48,837 nucleotides of DNA from Spirochaetia bacterium (lineage in GTDB: Bacteria > Spirochaetota > Spirochaetia > Treponematales > Breznakiellaceae). The notes under the pieces were generated by a model, which searched no databases, was not told the DNA's origin, and was given only the letters and a program-made list of their open reading frames with translations. The DNA lies in the NCBI GenBank assembly GCA_025997655.1, contig BNUW01000002.1, forward strand, positions 1-48,837, in the 5' to 3' direction. This document shows, piece after piece, positions 42,250 through 48,837 of this stretch. Within the stretch, counting starts at the first letter, position 1. Every line of letters begins with the position of its first letter. The translations under genes were made by a program, and so were the position numbers.

Positions 42250-44043
42250 TTATAATTCCAGATCCTGTGTATTGACCTTGTTGAGCGCGTAATCGGCAAA
42301 TTCCGCTACCTTCATGGCCGGCAATTGTTTCCCGTCCCGTAGGCGTATGGAAACCGTTCCCTCATCCGCTTCCCGTTGGCCCACCACCAGCATGTAGGGG
42401 ATCTTCCGGTTCTGGCACTCCCGAATCTTCGCGTTGAGCCTGCCGTCGCCCAGTTCCGCCGTAACCCGGAGGTCCCGGGCCTTGAGTTCCCCGGCGACCT
42501 TTTTGGCGTAGTCATTAAAGCCCTCCGCCACGGGGATCACCGCCGCCTGTTCCGGGGCTATCCATACGGGGAAAGCGCCGCCGAAGTGTTCGATAAGCAC
42601 CCCGAAGAAGCGCTCCAGGGAACCCAGCAGCGCCCGGTGGACCATGTAGGGCCGTTTATGCCGGCCATCGGCGTCCACAAAGGTCATGTCGAAACGTTCG
42701 GGCTCGTTGAAGTCGAACTGGATGGTGGTCATCTGCCATTCCCGGCCCAGGGCGTCCTTTATCTTCAGGTCTATCTTGGGGCCATAGAAAGCGCCGCCCC
42801 CTTCGTCCATCTCGTACTCCAGCCCCTCGGCGGTAATCGCTTTGCGCAGGGATTCCATGGCGGTATCCCAGCGGCTCTGTTCACCCACGGACTCCGCAGG
42901 CTTGGTAGCCAGGTACGCCTTTATGTCCTTAAACCCAAACACCTTCCAGAGATCCAGGCTGAACCGCAGCACCTCCCGAATTTCATCCTCGATCTGGTCG
43001 GGGGTGCAGAAGATGTGGGCGTCGTCCTGGGTAAAGCCCCGGACCCGGAGCAGGCCGTGGAGCACCCCGGAACGCTCGTAGCGGTAGACCGTACCCAGTT
43101 CCGCCCAGCGCAGGGGCAAATCCCGGTAGCTCCGCCCCTTGTTCTTGTAGATCATTATATGGAAGGGACAGTTCATGGGTTTGATGATGTAGTCCTGATT
43201 GTCAATCTCCATGGGGGAATACATATTCCCCTTGTAGAAGCCCAGGTGCCCCGAGGTTTCCCAGAGCCAGGATTTCCCGATATGGGGGGTATAGAGGATT
43301 TCGTAGCCATTGCGGTAGTGCAGCTTGCGCCAGAAGTCTTCGATGGCCACCCGCATACGGCCCCCGTTTGGATGCCAGTAGATAAGCCCCGCCCCGGCTT
43401 CCTCGTGGATGGAGTAGAGGTCAAGCTCCTTCCCCAGCCGGCGGTGGTCCCGTTTCTCCACTTCCTCCAGAAAGGCAAGGTAGCCCTTGAGGTCCTTGGG
43501 GGTTTCCCAAGCGGTACCGTAGATGCGGGTAAGCATGGGCCGCTTTTCGTCCCCCCGCCAGTAGGCCCCGGCGATGCTCATCAGCTTAAAGGCCGCCGAG
43601 TTGATTTCCCGGGTATTGGCCACATGGGGACCCCGGCAGAGGTCCGCCCAGTGGGTTTTGCCCTCAGCGTCACGGTTTTCGTAAATGGTGATGGGGGCAT
43701 CTGCGGGGAGCTCGCTTACCAGCTCGGTTTTGAAGGGTTCATCGGCAAAGCGTTTCAGCGCCTCCTCCCGGCTTAGCTCAAGGCGGACCAAATCCTGCTT
43801 GGAATCGATGATCCGCTTCATCTCCGTTTCAATGGCGGCAAGATCCTCCTCCACCAGGGGCGCTTTACCGTCGGCCCGGGGGGGGAACTGGAAATCGTAA
43901 TAGAAGCCGTTCTCTATGAAGGGGCCTATGGCAACCTTGGTCCCCGGAAAAAGCCGGGTTACCGCCTGGGCCATGACATGACTAACCGAATGGCGGATAA
44001 GGGCTAACCGTTCCTGTTTCTGATTTTCTTTTGCATCGGACAT
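42250..44043 (-). CDS. thrS: Threonyl-tRNA synthetase lacking the TGS domain
   Basis: 597 residues from the ATG at 44043 (GAGG upstream); an in-frame ATG at 44073 is possible. The protein starts almost directly with the editing domain: H18 and H22 in RHSVSHVMAQ, then DLCRGPHV. The catalytic core is complete: motif 2 YRYERSGVLHGLLRVRGFTQ, zinc ligands Cys in MNCPFH, His in DDAHIF and His in MVHRALLGS, and the anticodon domain (AVIPVAEGFNDYAKKVAGEL). The usual 60-residue N-terminal TGS domain is absent. Essential housekeeping gene. Confidence 0.97.
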   Translation of the reverse strand: MSDAKENQKQERLALIRHSVSHVMAQAVTRLFPGTKVAIGPFIENGFYYDFQFPPRADGKAPLVEEDLAAIETEMKRIIDSKQDLVRLELSREEALKRFADEPFKTELVSELPADAPITIYENRDAEGKTHWADLCRGPHVANTREINSAAFKLMSIAGAYWRGDEKRPMLTRIYGTAWETPKDLKGYLAFLEEVEKRDHRRLGKELDLYSIHEEAGAGLIYWHPNGGRMRVAIEDFWRKLHYRNGYEILYTPHIGKSWLWETSGHLGFYKGNMYSPMEIDNQDYIIKPMNCPFHIMIYKNKGRSYRDLPLRWAELGTVYRYERSGVLHGLLRVRGFTQDDAHIFCTPDQIEDEIREVLRFSLDLWKVFGFKDIKAYLATKPAESVGEQSRWDTAMESLRKAITAEGLEYEMDEGGGAFYGPKIDLKIKDALGREWQMTTIQFDFNEPERFDMTFVDADGRHKRPYMVHRALLGSLERFFGVLIEHFGGAFPVWIAPEQAAVIPVAEGFNDYAKKVAGELKARDLRVTAELGDGRLNAKIRECQNRKIPYMLVVGQREADEGTVSIRLRDGKQLPAMKVAEFADYALNKVNTQDLEL

Positions 44044-44064
44044 ATTATACCTCGGGAATGGTTT

Positions 44065-44093
44065 ACTATCCACTTTTTAGCGCAGCACGTCAA
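44065..44093 (-). promoter_or_regulatory. Promoter of thrS
   Basis: Minus strand: TTGACG (44088-44093), 17-base spacer, GATAGT (44065-44070), about 22 bases before the start. No T-box-like leader is possible in so short a distance. Confidence 0.7.
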
Positions 44094-44230
44094 GGGAGGG
44101 ATTGTCGACAAAGCCGGGCGGGAAGGGGCATGCCGGGCGCTCATGCTAGCCGGGAAGTCTGCTACCGGAGCCTCGGCCCCATGTTATTTATGCGCCATTT
44201 TTTTGCTTTACAATATATTTCTTCCATTTT

Positions 44231-45103
44231 TCATAAATACTTTTTTACTCCAGCGGCTTGAATTTCATCTTCCCGTAACGGGCGCTCCAGGATTGCCGGG
44301 TCAGCAAACATACGTTTAGCGGTTTTCAATATATGGCTAAAAGAAAGTCCGTCGAGATAGCGTCCATCCATTGAAATGCCCATTTTTACTATTTTAGCGA
44401 TTTCGATGGTTCCGGTTTCCAGGTTTACTTTCGGTTCATAGGTTTCTTTGCCCAATGCGAGGAAAAAACCGCAGGTTCCAAAATCAAATAAGTGATGCGT
44501 AATTGCCTGAAGGCTGATGCTTTTCAGATTGGTGACCCAAAAACTACAGTGAAACGGGCTCCCTTTCATAAACTTTGGTGAAAGTATTCCGAAGCGGTCG
44601 CCGACTTTCAGTCCCCACATTGCAAGTTTTAAAATCGGAAGCGGCATTTTTGCAAGGCCGTCACGCTCATCGTCCATGGAATTTTGCGTGTTAAGCGCGG
44701 CGTTAATATCGTCGTCTATCAGCTTTTTGCCCTCCGCCAGTGTTTCATAACCGGTAAAACGGGTGGAGAGGGATGTCTCTTCGGCATCCGGACGAAAAGA
44801 TTTTTTTACTATCATAGAAAGTTCAATCCGGTTTCGCTGCCAAATTCGCCCTGCGACGACAAACCGGTTTAATTCCGGATATTTCTTGAACAGCCGGACA
44901 AGGACTGCAATGGTTATATCCATATACGAATATTTAATCCCTTCCACCAGTTTTTTTTCGATAAAGGTGTCCATAGGAGCTGCATCAACATCAAGCATAC
45001 AATAATTTACCGAGTCTGCTCTTGACGATGCAAATAAAGGCAGGAGCAGTGTTGTACCGTCCAATCCGGTTACCTTTGTGCCGTCGCTTCGTTTACCAAA
45101 CAT
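44231..45103 (-). CDS. 2-oxoacid dehydrogenase acyltransferase-fold protein without catalytic His
   Basis: 290 residues of the E2/chloramphenicol-acetyltransferase fold, with no lipoyl or subunit-binding domain. The C-terminal pattern follows the family (GTCGFFLALG, IEIAKIVKMGISMDGRYLDG, FSHILKTAKRMFADP), but the active-site DHR-x-x-DG reads MDGRYLDG: Gly replaces His. It is therefore probably not an ordinary acyltransferase; a binding or regulatory role is possible. AGGAGG precedes the start, single-gene unit with its own promoter. Confidence 0.8.
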   Translation of the reverse strand: MFGKRSDGTKVTGLDGTTLLLPLFASSRADSVNYCMLDVDAAPMDTFIEKKLVEGIKYSYMDITIAVLVRLFKKYPELNRFVVAGRIWQRNRIELSMIVKKSFRPDAEETSLSTRFTGYETLAEGKKLIDDDINAALNTQNSMDDERDGLAKMPLPILKLAMWGLKVGDRFGILSPKFMKGSPFHCSFWVTNLKSISLQAITHHLFDFGTCGFFLALGKETYEPKVNLETGTIEIAKIVKMGISMDGRYLDGLSFSHILKTAKRMFADPAILERPLREDEIQAAGVKKYL

Positions 45104-45128
45104 ATAATACCTCCTAAAATATAAAGAA

Positions 45129-45157
45129 AAGATATATCATAGTTATAGATCAGTCAA
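45129..45157 (-). promoter_or_regulatory. Promoter of the acyltransferase-fold gene
   Basis: Minus strand: TTGACT (45152-45157), 17-base spacer, TATCTT (45129-45134). Confidence 0.55.
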
Positions 45158-45426
45158 GACACAAGCTGCCTTCGCAGTTGCAAAATTTGACCTTTTACAA
45201 CCGCCTTATATTTATATCATTTTTCCAGAAAATTTCAAAAAAATGGCGCATAGACGTGAAAAGTTTACGATAGTCGGTAGATTACACAAATTACCCATAT
45301 CAAATTCGGGGCACCCGAGCTAAATATTTAATCTATAAGGAATTAGCGTTGCTAATTGGCGTGCTGCAAATATTTGAAAATTCGGTGTTATCAGCAATGA
45401 CATCAATTTTCAAAATGAGGGGTTTG

Positions 45427-45543
45427 ATGATGCATAATGACTTTACGATGTTTTGGAGAAGGGTTCCGTCAGGGAAGATGGTCGTGTACTACTATGCCTA
45501 TGATGATGGGGACAACAGGCACGCGAATGACGAATATCGGTAA
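45427..45543 (+). pseudogene. Remnant of a tyrosine-recombinase N-terminus
   Basis: A 38-codon frame, MMHNDFTMFWRRVPSGKMVV then YYYAYDDGDNRHANDEYR, with AGGGG ahead of the ATG, resembles the first strands of phage-type integrases (FTLF-x-R, SGK-x-YY, D-x-GR). It stops at 45541-45543; a few integrase-like codons may follow in the same frame. The rest of the 583-base interval 45104-45686 holds only the 45129 promoter and a short AATTAGC-GTT-GCTAATT hairpin (45341-45357); I see no other gene there. Confidence 0.5.
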
Positions 45544-45686
45544 GATATGGATGTGGTGGGAAATTTCATCAGGGACCGGGTGGGCTTAATCCGAGTAGAT
45601 TTCTAATTTTCTATTCGCTCAAAAATAGGTGTTTTCGGCGCAAGTAAAGGCGAACCAAACTGGTAATGGTGGGGGCCAGGCTTAAA

Positions 45687-46064
45687 TTATGGGGTTATTA
45701 CCAAGGAATGCCCTGATACGGAGTTCCCTTTAATCCCCTCGGCTATTTCGATAAGCCGTTCTACTTCCATCTCGGTAAACTGGGTCTCATTAATATATCG
45801 CAGGAGCTGCATAACCCTCGGCTGGACACGCAAAAAATCAGTAAGTTCCGGATCGGTGGATGATGATAGGCGGAAAAGGACATCCGGATCAGCCGCTAAC
45901 GTTTTTGCCAAGGCCTTTATGGTTTCTGCCTTGGGAGGGTGTTCTTTTCCCCGCTCTATCCGGCTTAAATAGGCAGGGGAAATGCCGATTTTGGCGGCTG
46001 TTTCACGTAATCCAAGATCCTGAGCCCGCCGTAATTCGCGGACCGTATCGCCAAAGTTGTTCAT
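45687..46064 (-). CDS. XRE-family helix-turn-helix regulator
   Basis: 125 residues from the ATG at 46064 (AAGGA upstream); the frame is open further but crosses the promoter. Helix-turn-helix: LRETAAKIGISPAYLSRIER, then GKEHPPKAETIKALAKTLAA. The C-terminal part (LTDFLRVQPRVMQLLRYI, MEVERLIEIAEGIKG) is helical. Divergent from the methylase gene, with a palindromic operator between them, so it likely controls itself and the defence locus. Confidence 0.9.
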   Translation of the reverse strand: MNNFGDTVRELRRAQDLGLRETAAKIGISPAYLSRIERGKEHPPKAETIKALAKTLAADPDVLFRLSSSTDPELTDFLRVQPRVMQLLRYINETQFTEMEVERLIEIAEGIKGNSVSGHSLVITP

Positions 46065-46071
46065 GTCCTTT

Positions 46072-46107
46072 ATAATATCGTATTGTTTAGTGTTTTGCAA
46101 CACTAAA
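46072..46107 (-). promoter_or_regulatory. Promoter and palindromic operator of the XRE gene
   Basis: Minus strand: TTGCAA (46095-46100), 17-base spacer, TATTAT (46072-46077). A perfect palindrome TTTAGTGTT-N4-AACACTAAA (46086-46107) covers the -35, so a dimer of the XRE protein would repress its own gene and perhaps the divergent methylase gene. Confidence 0.75.
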
Positions 46108-46161
46108 TTTTTCTTTTTGCCTATGGTCATTTCTTCTATAAAGTGGTACAATGATCCCATA

Positions 46162-48210
46162 ATGGTCAAGAAACAGGATGAACGGACTGAAAATACCATC
46201 CCCGCTGGGTATATGCCGGATTATTTGACCGGCGGACAGATTAAGGAGACCAAGAAGGAACTGGTCCGTCAAAAGGAGATTCGGGCTTTAATCCACGAAT
46301 ATCAGATTTTGCCAGAGGATATGGCCCTGGATTTCCCCATTGATGGACGGAAAAAGGCCGATGTGGTTATTTTCCATCACGACAAGGAACATACATTGGA
46401 AAATATTAGCCGCATAGTGGTCTGCTGCCCTGAGCCAATGGTAGGGGCGAAAACAGTCCGAATTCGAGACCCAGAGCAGGCTGAAACAGATCTGGAAAAA
46501 ATCAAAGACCTGATGATGGCGATAAAATCCTGTGAATATGGCCTTTGGACTAATGGGCTTGACTTATTTTTTCTGCAAAAAAAGACGACAAGATTTGAGG
46601 ATCGCTTTAACTTTATGGGGGCTTGGCCTCTCGCTGATGAATCTTTGGGAACCAAAGACGTCTATTCTGACGCGCATACCCGGATTGCCGAGCCGGGTAT
46701 GTTAAAAATAACATTTCGCCGCTGTCATAATTATATTCATGGAAACGAAGGCATGCCCAAGGATGCCGCATTCTGGCAGTTTCTGTATCTGATTTTTTGT
46801 AAAATGTATGATGAAAACCTGCGAAAAACCCAACGTCATACATGGCAACCTCGTTTTTGGGCAGGATTAACTGAGCAATATAACCCGGAAGGGCAAAAGA
46901 ATATTAGCGGTCGTATCAAAGAACTTTTTGAGGAAGTTAAAAAAAAATACGATATATTCCATGGGAATGAGGAAATTACACTCTCAGACAGGGCTCTGGC
47001 CTTTATCGTTTCCGAATTAGCCAGATATGATTTTTTACGTAGTTCTATTGATGCAAAAGGCGCTGCGTATCAGGAGTTAGTAGGGGTTAATCTCCGGGGA
47101 GATCGGGGGCAGTATTTTACCCCCCGGGGTGTTATTGATTTGATGGTTGAAATGCTCGATCCTAAAGATGGTGAAACAATTCTGGACCCTGCCTGCGGTA
47201 CCGGGGGCTTTCTGGTTTCCTGTATCAAACACATGAAAAAAAAAATAGAAAACAAACGAGAAGAAAAGAGAAAAAAATCTGATACCGAAGAATTCTTTGA
47301 AGTGGATGCAGAAGTAAAAGAGTATTCCTCACGGTATTTATTTGGTGCCGATTTTGATCCATTCCTCATTCGGGCTTCCAAGATGAATATGGTCATGTCC
47401 GGTGATGGTGAGGGACATTTATACCATATTAATTCTCTGGAATTTCCTAACGGTTATTTGGTAAAAAATATAGTAGCGCAGGAAGATGAGTTAAATAAAA
47501 AATTGCAAAAAAAACACGTGGAACCGAAAAAGGGGATTCTGGATATTTTAAAATTAGGCTCCTTTGATATTGTTATGACTAATCCTCCTTTTGGTTCAAA
47601 AATTCCGGTAACGGATCATAATATTCTCCAGCACTATGAGTTGGCCCATGATTGGGAAAAAGATGGGGAAGGTGGCTACCGTAATAAAGGGTCTTTAAGG
47701 CCAAGTGTTTCTCCGGAAACTTTATTTCTGGAACGCTGTATCAAATGGCTTAAACCCGGCAAAGGCCGTATGGGGATTGTACTTCCCAATGGCATATTAG
47801 GTAATCCGGGGGATGAAAATATCCGCTGGTGGGTTATGCAGGAATGTGAAGTGCTTGCTTCGATAGATCTCCCTGTAGAGGCTTTTATTGCCGAAGCGGG
47901 TGTTAATATTCTTACCAGCCTGCTTTTTCTTCGCCGTAAGAGTAAAGAAGAAAAACGTATTGAAGCCCTTAAAGGACCGCAAGAATATACCGTCTTTATG
48001 GCTGTGGCGGACAAAGTTGGTGTTGACCGCCGGGGAAATAAACTTTTTAAGCGTACCCCTGATGGCGAAGAAATTGTCGAAACAGTACAACACACCGAGG
48101 TAATTCGGGAAAAGCAGAGAACATTAAGCCGAAAAGAAAAAATACCTGATAACGATCTGTTGGAAATTGCCCAAAAGTACCGGGAATTCCTTGAGGAGCA
48201 TGATGGATGA
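46162..48210 (+). CDS. N-6 adenine DNA methylase with HsdR-like N-terminal domain
   Basis: 682 residues. N-terminal domain (about 40-150) resembles the nuclease-like N-terminus of type I R subunits: LIHEYQILPEDMALDFPIDG, then GRKKADVVIF; where such nucleases have V-x-E-C-K this protein reads IVVCCPEP, so the catalytic Glu and Lys are missing. Methylase core: LDPACGTGGFLVSCI near residue 340 (AdoMet), FDIVMTNPPFGSK near 473 (catalytic NPPF), KPGKGRMGIVLPNGIL. The C-terminus is helical. ATG at 46162 has no ribosome site; a TACAAT -10 box ends ten bases before it. Stop overlaps the ATPase start (ATGA). Richer in A+T than the transporters, suggesting transfer. Confidence 0.88.
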   Translation: MVKKQDERTENTIPAGYMPDYLTGGQIKETKKELVRQKEIRALIHEYQILPEDMALDFPIDGRKKADVVIFHHDKEHTLENISRIVVCCPEPMVGAKTVRIRDPEQAETDLEKIKDLMMAIKSCEYGLWTNGLDLFFLQKKTTRFEDRFNFMGAWPLADESLGTKDVYSDAHTRIAEPGMLKITFRRCHNYIHGNEGMPKDAAFWQFLYLIFCKMYDENLRKTQRHTWQPRFWAGLTEQYNPEGQKNISGRIKELFEEVKKKYDIFHGNEEITLSDRALAFIVSELARYDFLRSSIDAKGAAYQELVGVNLRGDRGQYFTPRGVIDLMVEMLDPKDGETILDPACGTGGFLVSCIKHMKKKIENKREEKRKKSDTEEFFEVDAEVKEYSSRYLFGADFDPFLIRASKMNMVMSGDGEGHLYHINSLEFPNGYLVKNIVAQEDELNKKLQKKHVEPKKGILDILKLGSFDIVMTNPPFGSKIPVTDHNILQHYELAHDWEKDGEGGYRNKGSLRPSVSPETLFLERCIKWLKPGKGRMGIVLPNGILGNPGDENIRWWVMQECEVLASIDLPVEAFIAEAGVNILTSLLFLRRKSKEEKRIEALKGPQEYTVFMAVADKVGVDRRGNKLFKRTPDGEEIVETVQHTEVIREKQRTLSRKEKIPDNDLLEIAQKYREFLEEHDG

Positions 48211-48837
48211 TTACCCGGATAGAGGCAAACCGTTACCGTTGCTTGGAAAACATCGGCATTGATATTCCCCAGTATGCCGTTTTAGTCGGCGCTAATGGGG
48301 CAGGGAAAACAACGCTGCTGGACATTCCTTGCTTGCTTGGTGATTTATTAAAACAACGGGATATTACCCAAGCTTTCACGCAAAAACAAGAAGAACGCCC
48401 GGCCCGGTGTTCCAGCCTTAAGGAATTAGTTTTTCAAAACAGGGGAACAGATTTTTTTCTGGTTTTAGAGGCGGTACTTCCGGAGCATATACGTAAAGAA
48501 CTTCCGTTAAATATGATTCGTTATGAGCTGCGTCTGGAGGTTTTTAATGAACGGCAATTGCAAGTAAAAAATGAATATTTGTTTCTTTTCTCAAATAAGA
48601 ATAGGCCACAGCAGGAAGGTGCGAATCTTTTGGGTGAAGACCCGGAAAGGGATTGGCGTTTTATTATAAAGCGGGAATACGGCGGTGATGCTGATTTCCG
48701 CATTGAAACACAAAAGACCGCAAAAAGCCGCGCCGCTACCGTTGAACCTTCCATGCTTGCTTTACCACGGGTACAGTTTGAATCAAAAAAAGAGTATCCC
48801 ACTGCAATATGGTTTTATGATCTTATTTCGCAAAATT
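48207..48837 (+). CDS. AAA-family ATPase (C-terminus beyond window edge)
   Basis: First 210 residues only. Starts MITRIEANRYRCLENIGIDI, then Walker A GANGAGKTT near residue 29-37, typical of OLD/RecF-like defence ATPases (AAA_15/AAA_21). The rest of the visible part has no Walker B. GAGGAG precedes the ATG, which overlaps the methylase stop by four bases, so the two are translated together. Its partner gene, if any, lies beyond the window. Confidence 0.88.
   Translation, partial: MITRIEANRYRCLENIGIDIPQYAVLVGANGAGKTTLLDIPCLLGDLLKQRDITQAFTQKQEERPARCSSLKELVFQNRGTDFFLVLEAVLPEHIRKELPLNMIRYELRLEVFNERQLQVKNEYLFLFSNKNRPQQEGANLLGEDPERDWRFIIKREYGGDADFRIETQKTAKSRAATVEPSMLALPRVQFESKKEYPTAIWFYDLISQN

Noticed and set aside
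42376..43776. A 466-codon open frame opposite thrS
   Set aside because: It lies fully antisense to a well-recognised synthetase, has low-complexity Pro/Gly/Val/His composition and no family features; a GC-bias shadow.
44094..44230. A T-box or other riboswitch upstream of thrS
   Set aside because: The predicted promoter lies only about 22 bases before the start, leaving no room for a leader, and no T-box sequence is seen.
45341..45357. AATTAGC-GTT-GCTAATT as a phage attachment site
   Set aside because: Too short, no second copy in the window and no tRNA nearby; kept only as a small hairpin.

Overview
The window looks like chromosomal DNA of a host-associated treponeme-type spirochaete. The main grounds are the many sugar ABC systems of the ribose/galactose (CUT2) type, whose secreted binding proteins begin the mature chain with Gly-rich AGGG/ANGG stretches, the mid-range base composition, and a threonyl-tRNA synthetase without a TGS domain. 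The species assignment is inference; no rRNA, tRNA or other firm marker is present. Most genes lie on the minus strand.

Region 1 (1-15211) is mainly metabolic. It holds an acyl-CoA dehydrogenase with etfA and etfB, an outer-membrane-type barrel protein, and an operon read from about 10500 down to 4300: a vestigial fusion ORF, a fructuronate reductase, a LarA-family nickel epimerase, 6-phosphogluconate dehydrogenase and a PfkB sugar kinase. Its promoter carries a UxuR-like TGGTATAC site. Together these could take hexuronate through mannonate and gluconate into the pentose phosphate pathway. A SEC-C/DUF1186 protein, an HD-domain protein and two polyol/sugar dehydrogenases follow.

Region 2 (about 15268-40726) is an array of five complete CUT2 transporter operons, each with a binding protein, a double ATPase and one permease. 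Each except the fourth has its own enzymes: Zn-dehydrogenase + SDR; SDR + DhaK; metallo-hydrolase; none; URO-D-type protein. Remains of further transporters sit among them: two in-frame fusion remnants and a leftover esterase 5' end. Five promoters share one architecture, a TTGACA -35 box running directly into TGCGCAAAA. Three of the five (24.9, 29.6 and 30.1 kb) also carry a second TTGCGCAA-like half 19-21 bp away. A TTGCGCAA site also overlaps the promoter of the LacI-family regulator at 34890, so one local regulator probably controls several operons. The fifth operon has its own divergent AraC-type regulator.

Region 3 (40848-48837) holds the AraC regulator, a MIF-like tautomerase, a MITE-like nested palindrome, thrS, an acyltransferase-fold protein that lacks the catalytic His, an integrase remnant, and the start of an A+T-richer defence-type locus: an XRE repressor with a palindromic operator, divergent from an N-6 adenine methylase with a degenerate HsdR-like N-terminal domain, then an AAA ATPase cut off by the window edge.
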